A DNA stretch of 28,191 nt, taken from Lachnospiraceae bacterium UBA3632 (GTDB lineage: Bacteria > Bacillota > Clostridia > Lachnospirales > Lachnospiraceae). How positions within the stretch are numbered: position 1 is the first letter of the stretch; every line of letters begins with the position of its first letter. Of this stretch, positions 22,725 through 28,191 are shown one piece after another. The notes beneath the pieces are model-generated. The model did not search any database. It saw only the letters and a list, made by a program, of their open reading frames with translations, and had not been told where the DNA came from. A program made the translations under genes and the position numbers. The stretch covers positions 1-28,191 of the forward strand of contig DFKZ01000053.1 in assembly GCA_002373975.1 (NCBI GenBank). The letters run 5' to 3'.

Positions 22725-23300
22725 TCAGAAGTTGTAGTACATATCGAAGGAATCGTTGATCTCGCCGTTGATAACGCTGTAAACCTTCTGCTCTGCAAGA
22801 TTAACATAGATCTCGATATTCTTGATATCAGCAGTCTTGATCTTAAGATCATACTTAGCACGATCCTTAGCGGTCTTGAGATACTGCTTTAAAAGTCCGT
22901 CTGCTGTAACGTTCTTTCCACCCTCAAGTGAAAATACTGCGCTGGTCTTAAGAACTGCCTTCTTAGCTGTCTTCTTTGCTGCGGGCTTCTTAGCTGCTGC
23001 CTTCTTTGCAGGTGCTGCCTTCTTTGCTGTAGTAGCTTTCTTTGCGGTAGCGGTAGTCTTCTTAGCTGCTGCCTTCTTTGCGGGAGCCTTCTTTGCAGGA
23101 GCCTCCTTCTTAACTGTAGCTGCTTTCTTCGCTGCGGGCTTCTTAGCTGCTGCCTTCTTTGCAGGAGCCTTCTTTGCAGGTGCTTTCTTTGCTGCTGCCT
23201 TCTTTGCAGGTGCCTTTTCTGCAGCCTTAGGTGCTGCGGCTTCAGCCTTAACTTCTGTTGCGGGTGTAGCAGTTGCTACAGGTTTCTTGGTCTCTGCCAT
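22725..23300 (-). CDS. Lysine/alanine-rich H1-like protein, probable DUF6465 family
   Basis: A 191-residue basic protein in two parts. Residues 29-115 are about a dozen and a half AKKAPAKKA/AAKKPAAKK units, like the C-terminal tail of histone H1 and likely to bind DNA or RNA without order. Residues 120-191 form a small domain with IKNIEIYVNLAEQKVYSVING, which resembles the DUF6465 domain of Lachnospiraceae as I remember it. MAETKKP is the start, with GGGAG 8 bases upstream. It is a single-gene unit with its own strong promoter and terminator. A nucleoid-associated role is plausible but unproven; the C-terminal domain has no known function to me. Confidence 0.85.
   Translation of the reverse strand: MAETKKPVATATPATEVKAEAAAPKAAEKAPAKKAAAKKAPAKKAPAKKAAAKKPAAKKAATVKKEAPAKKAPAKKAAAKKTTATAKKATTAKKAAPAKKAAAKKPAAKKTAKKAVLKTSAVFSLEGGKNVTADGLLKQYLKTAKDRAKYDLKIKTADIKNIEIYVNLAEQKVYSVINGEINDSFDMYYNF
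22956..23216 (-). repeat. Tandem PAKKA/AAKKA-coding repeats
   Basis: This part of the H1-like gene is imperfect tandem repeats of about 12-30 bases coding alternating alanine and lysine pairs with occasional proline. On the plus strand GCCTTCTTTGC-type blocks recur. Such tracts often vary in copy number between strains by slippage. Confidence 0.8.
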
Positions 23301-23376
23301 AATGACATCTCCCTTCTTTAAAACGTAAGATAAAAAAAGTTTTTTTGGTTACATAATTTGAATTTATAACATTGAA

Positions 23377-23405
23377 ATAGTAACCCCTTTTTTGTCAATT
23401 GTCAA
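23377..23405 (-). promoter_or_regulatory. Strong sigma-A promoter of the H1-like gene
   Basis: On the minus strand a perfect TTGACA (23400-23405), 17-base spacer and TACTAT (23377-23382, four of six bases). The leader to the ATG is about 70 bases. A-tract-rich DNA upstream could act as an UP element. A second TTGACA lies 7 bases downstream within the spacer, with poor spacing to the -10. Confidence 0.8.
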
Positions 23406-23415
23406 CTTTTGACAA
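23392..23415. promoter_or_regulatory. TTGTCAA/TTGACAA inverted repeat over the -35 box
   Basis: The plus strand reads TTGTCAA (23392-23398), TTGTCAA (23399-23405), a 3-base spacer, TTGACAA (23409-23415). The last two form a perfect 7-bp inverted repeat and the first is an extra direct copy. The repeats overlap the -35 box and part of the spacer of the H1-like gene's promoter, where a repressor would act. Part of the symmetry comes from the TTGACA consensus itself, so this is a candidate operator only. Confidence 0.4.
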
Positions 23416-23552
23416 AATATTTTTTAAACTTTCTTCTATATTTTTTTGTGTTTAAATTTTTTACATTTAAAATATAAATCTTTATAAAAAAATTCGCTCA
23501 GTTTTTTTATGATTTTTTGAGTAGTTTTTTTATTTGTTTTTTATTCCTGTTT
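23416..23552. other. Very A/T-rich intergenic stretch without a gene
   Basis: About 137 bases between the aminotransferase stop and the H1-like gene's promoter, almost only A and T, with repeated runs of 5-7 A or T. I see no open reading frame and no clear GC-stem terminator for the aminotransferase. The spaced A tracts suggest intrinsically bent DNA and possible UP-element activity. Confidence 0.6.
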
Positions 23553-24737
23553 TTAATAATTTTCTTTTATGAATTTCCTTAAAACAGGAAGTGATCTTTC
23601 TACTTTTTCGGTGTCGATGCAGTAAGCCATTCTGAAGTATCCCGGTGCTCCGAAGGTGTCGGCGGGAACCAGTATCAGATCATATTTTAATGCCTTTTTT
23701 GAAAATGCTTTTGCATCATCTTCCGGTGCCTTCGGAAAGATATAAAATGTTCCGTCGGGTTTAACAACTTTTATACCGAGATCTTTTAATTCATTGTAGA
23801 TAAGATTCATATTTTTTTCATACACACTTAAGTCCGCTGTCATATCTACGCACTCACCGACCGCAAGCTGTATGATGGATGAAGGACAGTTGTGACCGAT
23901 ACCTCTTGATATCTGACCGCACATATTGATCAGTGTTTCCGCCTCTTCACATGCGGGATTTACCGCAAGATATCCGATACGTTCACCCGGTATCGAAAGT
24001 GATTTTGAGAAGGAATAACACATGAGAGAATTATCGTAATATTTCGAAACGCAGGGCGCATCTATTCCTCCGAATACGATCTCTCTGTAAGGTTCGTCGG
24101 TGATAAGATATATGGGGTGTCCGTACTCTTTTGATTTTTTTGTCATGAGTGCGGAAAGCTTTTTTAATGTCTCTTCGGAGTAAACCACACCCGTAGGATT
24201 GTTAGGTGTGTTTACAAGAACAGCCATCACTTTTTCCGTCATCATTTCTTCTGCTTTTTCGAAATTGATCTGGAAATTCTCGTACTCGGGAGGTACCACT
24301 TTCAGCACTGCTCCGCTCAGATCAACATAAGGATGATACTCCGGAAAGAAAGGAGCAAATGTAAGTATCTCATCGCCCGGAACGGTGACAAGTCTCACTG
24401 CATGCGCAATGGCTCCCGCTGCTCCGCTTGTCATAAACACATGCTCTTTTTTGTACGGGATCCCAAATCTTCTTTCAAGTGATGCGGCTACTTTTTCTCT
24501 TACGGAAGGAATGCTGAGCGAGGGGCTGTATCCGTGAAGTGACTGGGTGTCCATAGTCTGCAGAAGCTTTATCATGGTGTCGGTAAATCCCTGCGGAACG
24601 GGTACACTGGGATTTCCCAGACTGTAATCAAATACGTTCTCGTATCCGATCTCTTTTCCTCTTGCTGTTGCAAATTCCGAAAGCTCTCTTATAACTGATT
24701 TCCCCGAGAGCATATCCTTATATTTTTGAACTAACAT
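23553..24737 (-). CDS. Pyridoxal-phosphate aminotransferase, class I fold
   Basis: Transfers amino groups between an amino acid and a 2-oxo acid; the exact substrate is not evident. The 394-residue length and motifs fit fold type I aspartate aminotransferase relatives: YSLGNPSVPVP (38-48), TSGAAGAIAHA (103-113), VNTPNNPTGVVYS (175-187), ITDEPYREIVF (212-222) and the PLP lysine K245 in SFSKSLSIPGERIGY. The C-terminal arginine contact is in YFRMAYC. GGAGG lies 5 bases before the ATG. It follows the traX-like gene by 45 bases, so the two may be cotranscribed. It could be an aspartate, aromatic or alanine-type enzyme; I cannot tell which. Confidence 0.93.
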   Translation of the reverse strand: MLVQKYKDMLSGKSVIRELSEFATARGKEIGYENVFDYSLGNPSVPVPQGFTDTMIKLLQTMDTQSLHGYSPSLSIPSVREKVAASLERRFGIPYKKEHVFMTSGAAGAIAHAVRLVTVPGDEILTFAPFFPEYHPYVDLSGAVLKVVPPEYENFQINFEKAEEMMTEKVMAVLVNTPNNPTGVVYSEETLKKLSALMTKKSKEYGHPIYLITDEPYREIVFGGIDAPCVSKYYDNSLMCYSFSKSLSIPGERIGYLAVNPACEEAETLINMCGQISRGIGHNCPSSIIQLAVGECVDMTADLSVYEKNMNLIYNELKDLGIKVVKPDGTFYIFPKAPEDDAKAFSKKALKYDLILVPADTFGAPGYFRMAYCIDTEKVERSLPVLRKFIKENY

Positions 24738-24782
24738 TTCTTCCTCCGTGTTGATATCTTTTAGTATTTTATCCGATATTTT

Positions 24783-25802
24783 TTATCCGAATGGTGTTAT
24801 TCCGATAAAAATCATTGCAAGCCCTAATATCAAAAGGTGCGCGGGATATAAAACATAGAAAATGTATTTATTGTAGTTTCCTCTTTCTCCGTTATAGGCG
24901 CGTATCAGAGGTACCGCTGCAAAACCGGTTATCTCGGAAAACTGCGATATCGACAAAAATGCACATGCCCACACTGATGACAGGGTTTTCCTCTCGCGGA
25001 GCAGATAGAGGATAAGGATCGTGATGATCCCCATTGCACCGTAATCGCTCATGCTTCCGAGTACATCCGACTGGTCCGCAAGGATGCAGGCGAGCCCGGT
25101 AACGGCGATGATCTTTGACATCTTTATGAATCGCTCCCTGTTTGATCTTCTCACTAAAAGGAGCATCACAAGAACCGTTAAAGCCACTAATATCCACAGT
25201 GAGACAAACACTGTGGATACGATCCGCTGTCTTTCATCATTTGACATTTCATCAATGGCAGAAGCGAAGAAGGACAGGCCGAATCTCATAAGCATTCCTG
25301 CAAGCACGAACGAAGAAGTGATGCAGGCGCCGATCATCAACAGTATATTTAATGGTCTGCGAAGCTCACGTGATGTGAGTTCATCTATTCCCCATATCAT
25401 TGCAAGGCCTATTGCAAGCGTAAAGTAAACATTCTGATAAAGAGGATAAAAAGGTGTTCCGAATATCGCAAGATCAAAAGGCACTTCGGAAATCACCGCA
25501 AATACAAGCAGACGTATCAGGTATTTTAATTTGCTTCTCGTGTGCTTGTATCCTTCAACTATAAAAAAGCAGTATATGGGGAAGCTTATCCTTCCGATCA
25601 TTCTCATTACCAGATAAGCGATGCCTTCCGGGGATGAGAATGCCTTATCATAGATCACAAAACTGTCCATAAATGTGATGCCTGATGACAGCTTGTGGGA
25701 CAGGATCAGACCCTGGTACACAGAAGCTGCGAAGTGATCCAAAATCATACAGATCAGTGCGATAAGCTTGACGGCAGATGCCGTCAGACCTTTCTTTTTC
25801 AT
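24783..25802 (-). CDS. TraX-family integral membrane protein
   Basis: The 339-residue protein begins MKKKGLTASAVKLIALICMILDHFA, a typical TraX opening (TxxxlKliAxixMxiDHia). Later it has RMIGRISFPIYCFFIVEGYKHTRS, the diagnostic acyltransferase-like block of the family. About eight to nine membrane segments are visible. The plasmid TraX acetylates F pilin; chromosomal relatives in Clostridia have unknown substrates and are not linked to conjugation here. ATG 25802 is chosen because GAGGT lies upstream; a TTG three codons earlier is less likely. It lies between a 77-residue unknown gene and the aminotransferase. Confidence 0.88.
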   Translation of the reverse strand: MKKKGLTASAVKLIALICMILDHFAASVYQGLILSHKLSSGITFMDSFVIYDKAFSSPEGIAYLVMRMIGRISFPIYCFFIVEGYKHTRSKLKYLIRLLVFAVISEVPFDLAIFGTPFYPLYQNVYFTLAIGLAMIWGIDELTSRELRRPLNILLMIGACITSSFVLAGMLMRFGLSFFASAIDEMSNDERQRIVSTVFVSLWILVALTVLVMLLLVRRSNRERFIKMSKIIAVTGLACILADQSDVLGSMSDYGAMGIITILILYLLRERKTLSSVWACAFLSISQFSEITGFAAVPLIRAYNGERGNYNKYIFYVLYPAHLLILGLAMIFIGITPFG

Positions 25803-25835
25803 AGCGCACAACCTCAGCTCTTACATAATTCATTT

Positions 25836-25866
25836 ACATCATTCTTATATATTTATATTATGATGT
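25836..25866 (-). repeat. AT-rich inverted repeat between the small gene and traX
   Basis: ACATCAT and ATGATGT (7 bp) flank a 17-base A/T-only loop in the 78-base gap. No T run follows on the minus strand. It might be a weak 3' hairpin for the small upstream gene, or chance in AT-rich DNA. Confidence 0.3.
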
Positions 25867-25880
25867 TTTATATATATCTA

Positions 25881-26114
25881 TTACTCTTCTATGATTATTC
25901 CGTCCACTTTCTCGGGTTCATCCGAAGGTGCGGAATGCTTTTTAGATGAGCTCTTTTTCTTTTTGTCATCTTCCTTTTCGTTCATATAATCGTATGCAAC
26001 GTCAACGCCTTTTTTAACGGAATGAACAACGGTTCTTCCCAGCTCAAAAAAAGCTTCTCCGAGATTGTATACTGTATTTTTCCATTCATTTCCGAGATTA
26101 TTATTATCAGCCAT
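25881..26114 (-). CDS. Unknown 77-residue charged protein
   Basis: I do not recognise the family. Residues 8-45 look like one amphipathic helix (EWKNTVYNLGEAFFELGRTVVHSVKKG), followed by acidic and lysine-rich stretches (EKEDDKKKKSSSKK) and an acidic C-terminus ending IIIEE. There is no signal peptide or membrane span, so it is probably cytosolic or peripheral to the membrane. The gene is believable: an excellent AGGAGG 8 bases before the ATG, an extended -10 promoter, and no better frame. It is transcribed divergently from ffs. The traX-like gene follows after 78 bases. Confidence 0.7.
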   Translation of the reverse strand: MADNNNLGNEWKNTVYNLGEAFFELGRTVVHSVKKGVDVAYDYMNEKEDDKKKKSSSKKHSAPSDEPEKVDGIIIEE

Positions 26115-26143
26115 AATTTATACCTCCTGATTTCTTTTTAAAC

Positions 26144-26154
26144 ATAATAGCACA
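26144..26154 (-). promoter_or_regulatory. Extended -10 promoter of the 77-residue gene
   Basis: The minus strand reads TGTGCTATTAT: an extended -10 (TGTGN) plus TATTAT (five of six bases), 30 bases before the ATG. No good -35 box is present, which is usual for extended -10 promoters. It faces away from the ffs promoter about 30 bases to the right. Confidence 0.5.
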
Positions 26155-26180
26155 AACGATTCTTTTGTGGTACTTTTTTC

Positions 26181-26209
26181 TTGACAGTGTCTTTCTTTTA
26201 CTTTAGAAT
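26181..26209 (+). promoter_or_regulatory. Sigma-A promoter of ffs
   Basis: Perfect TTGACA (26181-26186), 17-base spacer, TAGAAT (26204-26209, five of six bases). The expected start is near 26216, just before the base of the SRP RNA stem. This is the strongest promoter in the window by consensus, as expected for an abundant stable RNA. Confidence 0.85.
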
Positions 26210-26224
26210 AAACCTTACAAAAAA

Positions 26225-26387
26225 ATCATCCTTTCTGAGGAATACGTCTGTGACACGAAATCTGGTCTCGCGCAATGCGACGCTGTGAACCGTGTCAGGT
26301 CGGGAACGAAGCAGCACTAAGCAGATGCTCCATGTGCCGTGAGGGCGCTGGGTGAACTGTGCAGGCGTCTTCCTCAGAGAGGATGAT
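26225..26387 (+). ncRNA. ffs: Signal recognition particle RNA
   Basis: The RNA scaffold of the SRP, which binds Ffh and targets membrane proteins. The conserved helix 8 core reads GTCAGGTCGGGAACGAAGC, with the GGAA tetraloop, the asymmetric internal loops, and the downstream AAGCAGATG...GTGCCG pattern that aligns with E. coli 4.5S RNA. The ends pair in an uninterrupted 18-bp helix (26225-26242 with 26370-26387, one G-U), then continue after one mismatch. At about 163 bases it is longer than 4.5S RNA, and I see no Alu domain like that of Bacillus. The TTTT after the stem may terminate it. The exact processed ends are not known. Confidence 0.93.
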
Positions 26388-26410
26388 TTTATATTGTTTT
26401 GTTTATCCCT

Positions 26411-27499
26411 TTATTCCGCATCATGATTCTTCATTCTGCTAAGGTATTTTTCTACCATCATTGCAATGCGGAATGTAAGGGCGTCTTCAAATTCACGAAG
26501 GTTAAGTCCGGTTGCTTTCTGCACTTTATCGAGCCTGTAGAGGATGGTGTGCCTGTGCATGTAAAGCTGCTCGGATGTCTGAGATACGTTAAGATTATTC
26601 TCAAGAAATTTGCCGATCATCGCGATGGTCTCCTCGTCCAGTTCGGGAGGGATACCGCCGCCAAATACTTCGTCTATGAACATCTCGCAAAGATTGACGG
26701 GAAGCTGGTAAATCAGCCTTCCTATTCCCAGTGCGGAATAAGCTGCGACATTTTTCTCCTCATAAAAGATGCCGCATACTTCGAGAGCCATTTTACCTTC
26801 TTTGTATGATTTGGATACATCTTTAAGTTCCGAAACGGGATTGCCGTACGCAACTCTGGCGTTGGTCATAGCTTCGGTGTTGATAAGTGATACCACTGTC
26901 CGGGCTATCTCTTCAAGGTCTTCCGGTTCGGGCTTTTTCTCAAAGGATTTAACAAGGATTATCCGCTCTTCATCCACCGCGGTTACAAAGTCTCCGGTCT
27001 GGGATGTGTACACCACTTTAAGAAGCTCTGCCGCCACTCCTTTTACTTCGCGCTTAACATCTATCAGATATACGGCTCTCCATGCTTTAGCATCTATGTG
27101 GAGCTTTTTTGCACGATTGTATATATCAACAAGAAGCATATTATCGAGAAGAAGATTCTGGTAAAAGCTGTTCCTGTCGTATTTTTCCTGATATGCAAGC
27201 TGCAGGGCTCTTATCTGGGCGGCAGCAATGCGTCCGACATTGTATGCATTTTCGCCTTCGCCTTTACTGTGAATGATATAAAGAGCCTCGCTCTCTTCGT
27301 ACACTTTCATAAGATGATCGGTTCCGATCACCTGGCTGTCGGCGGAAGAATCGGAAAAGCTTTTAAGCAGCTTTTTGTCTAAGGACATTTCGCCGGTACT
27401 TGCAAGGGTGTTTCCCTGCGGATCGTACACGGCAAGACTGACTTTCATGATGCCGTACAGCTCGTCTATGCAGCTTTGAATTACCTGGTTAGAAATCAT
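26411..27499 (-). CDS. PucR/CdaR-type transcriptional regulator
   Basis: A 362-residue regulator. Residues 1-110 form a sensory domain of the sugar-diacid recognition kind (YGIMKVSLAVYDPQGNTLAS...), followed by a middle GGDEF-like/PucR region (about 130-290). The C-terminal helix-turn-helix is at about 300-350 (NLNVSQTSEQLYMHRHTILYRLDKVQKATG), the PucR-type HTH. The ligand is unknown. It lies downstream of a sugar ABC transporter ATPase gene, separated by an intrinsic terminator, and has a weak ribosome site, so it is probably made at low level by read-through. It may control that transporter. It converges with ffs, whose end is 23 bases away. Confidence 0.85.
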   Translation of the reverse strand: MISNQVIQSCIDELYGIMKVSLAVYDPQGNTLASTGEMSLDKKLLKSFSDSSADSQVIGTDHLMKVYEESEALYIIHSKGEGENAYNVGRIAAAQIRALQLAYQEKYDRNSFYQNLLLDNMLLVDIYNRAKKLHIDAKAWRAVYLIDVKREVKGVAAELLKVVYTSQTGDFVTAVDEERIILVKSFEKKPEPEDLEEIARTVVSLINTEAMTNARVAYGNPVSELKDVSKSYKEGKMALEVCGIFYEEKNVAAYSALGIGRLIYQLPVNLCEMFIDEVFGGGIPPELDEETIAMIGKFLENNLNVSQTSEQLYMHRHTILYRLDKVQKATGLNLREFEDALTFRIAMMVEKYLSRMKNHDAE

Positions 27500-27516
27500 A
27501 TTGTCTCACTACTTTT

Positions 27517-27549
27517 AAAAAAGCCCCGACCTTTATCAAGCCGGGGCTT
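27517..27549 (-). terminator. Rho-independent terminator after the ABC ATPase gene
   Basis: AAGCCCCG (27521-27528) and CGGGGCTT (27542-27549) form a perfect 8-bp GC-rich stem with a 13-base loop; the minus strand continues into TTTTTTAAAAG. It starts 18 bases after the ATPase stop and ends 17 bases before the regulator start, so the regulator has almost no room for its own promoter. Confidence 0.9.
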
Positions 27550-27567
27550 CGTATCATTGATTTAATG

Positions 27568-28191
27568 TTAGTTGGTGATGGTCTTCTCAGTTTCCTTATC
27601 GAATACGTGGATCTTCTCAACGTCGATAGCAAACTTGATGGAGTCGCCGGGTCTTGCAGTTGTTCTGGAATCAACTCTTGCAGTGATCGGGAACTCTTCA
27701 AGATCAAAGTAGAGATAAACTTCTGCACCGAGAAGCTCGTATACCTTGATGGTTGACTCGAAAGTGCTCTGAGGTGATGCGCTTACATACATCTCGGAAT
27801 CATATACATCCTCAGGACGGATACCGAAGGTAACGATCTTTCCGTCATAACCGCCCTCGATAAGCTTCTTTGACTTAGCGGGAGGAAGAGGAACTGAGTG
27901 GCCTGCGATCTCGAGGCTTGCTGTCTCGCCTTCAACCTTAACTGTTGCATCAAGGAAGTTCATCTGAGGTGATCCCATGAATCCTGCAACGAAGAGGTTA
28001 GCGGGCTTCTCATAGAGGTTCTGAGGTGTATCTACCTGCTGGATAACACCGTCCTTCATAACTACGATACGATCGCCAAGGGTCATAGCCTCTGTCTGGT
28101 CGTGGGTAACGTAGATGATGGTGGTGCCGAGTCTCTGATGAAGCTTTGCGATCTCGATTCTCATCTGTACACGAAGCTTTGCATCGAGGTT
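27568..28191 (-). CDS. Sugar ABC transporter ATP-binding protein, UgpC/MsmK type (5' end beyond window)
   Basis: Energises uptake of sugars or oligosaccharides; one MsmK-type ATPase often serves several sugar permeases. Only the C-terminal 207 residues are in the window. It enters at NLDAKLRVQM just after Walker B, then has the switch-histidine motif IIYVTHDQTEAMTLGDRIVVM. The MsmK-type regulatory domain follows: FMGSPQMNFLDATV, GIRPEDVYDSE, and a TOBE-like end with VDSRTTARPGDSIKFAID. The Walker A and signature motifs lie outside the window. The ending at VFDKETEKTITN is of normal length. An intrinsic terminator and a PucR-type regulator follow. Confidence in the subfamily is high; the sugar is unknown. 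Confidence 0.93.
   Translation of the reverse strand, partial: NLDAKLRVQMRIEIAKLHQRLGTTIIYVTHDQTEAMTLGDRIVVMKDGVIQQVDTPQNLYEKPANLFVAGFMGSPQMNFLDATVKVEGETASLEIAGHSVPLPPAKSKKLIEGGYDGKIVTFGIRPEDVYDSEMYVSASPQSTFESTIKVYELLGAEVYLYFDLEEFPITARVDSRTTARPGDSIKFAIDVEKIHVFDKETEKTITN

Noticed and set aside
22956..23216. A CRISPR-like or other non-coding repeat array
   Set aside because: The repeats are in frame, of irregular length, have no unique spacers, and encode an AKK-rich protein tail.
22822..23328. A 168-codon Ala/Phe-rich plus-strand frame opposite the H1-like gene
   Set aside because: It is the mirror of the AAKK repeats, giving artificial FFA repeats. The minus strand has the promoter, ribosome site and terminator.
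24783..25802. The TraX-family gene as a sign of a conjugative element
   Set aside because: No relaxase, mating-pair, integrase or attachment-site sequence lies nearby. TraX relatives occur in ordinary Clostridia chromosomes.

Overview
The window looks like ordinary chromosomal backbone of a motile Clostridia species, most likely Lachnospiraceae (Butyrivibrio/Roseburia-like). Reasons: a Gram-positive-type DnaK with the short nucleotide-binding domain, an hrcA-grpE-dnaK-dnaJ operon behind a perfect CIRCE element, linked fliW-csrA, an EpsC-type serine acetyltransferase, and a lysine/alanine-rich H1-like protein resembling the DUF6465 family. I see no phage, IS element, CRISPR array, tRNA or rRNA. 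Every protein gene lies on the minus strand; the only plus-strand gene I support is the SRP RNA.

Layout from left to right (transcription runs right to left). At 1-2177 a greA-lysS operon runs off the left edge, with a clear sigma-A promoter before greA. At 2316-9641 lies a late flagellar operon, flgM-flgN-flgK-flgK-flgL-fliW-csrA. A sigma-28-type promoter precedes flgM. The operon has two tandem FlgK paralogues and an unusually long FlgL. A possible separate extended -10 promoter and a leader with three inverted repeats precede fliW-csrA. At 9812-17314 lies a mixed group: a GH31 glycosidase, a membrane-anchored trigger-factor-like prolyl isomerase, cardiolipin synthase, an unknown single-span membrane protein, IspE kinase and serine acetyltransferase.

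At 17332-22582 lies the heat-shock operon. The 199-base dnaK-dnaJ gap is filled by four consecutive inverted repeats. At 22651-23415 is the H1-like gene with its own strong promoter, an inverted repeat over the -35 box, and a terminator. At 23553-26114 are a class I aminotransferase, a TraX-family membrane protein and a 77-residue unknown protein. At 26181-26387 is ffs with its promoter on the plus strand. At 26411-28191 are a PucR/CdaR-type regulator and, cut by the right edge, a UgpC/MsmK-type sugar ABC transporter ATPase with a terminator between them.

Functionally, FlgM (anti-sigma-28), FlgN (chaperone for FlgK/FlgL), the hook-filament junction proteins and the FliW-CsrA switch form one late-flagellum module. 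HrcA, GrpE, DnaK and DnaJ form the heat-shock module. No wholly new system is evident. The most unusual signals are the four-hairpin array between dnaK and dnaJ, the doubled flgK, the trigger-factor-like membrane foldase, the H1-like gene's promoter architecture, and perfect inverted repeats in many intercistronic gaps. All domain and promoter calls were made by eye from the sequence.
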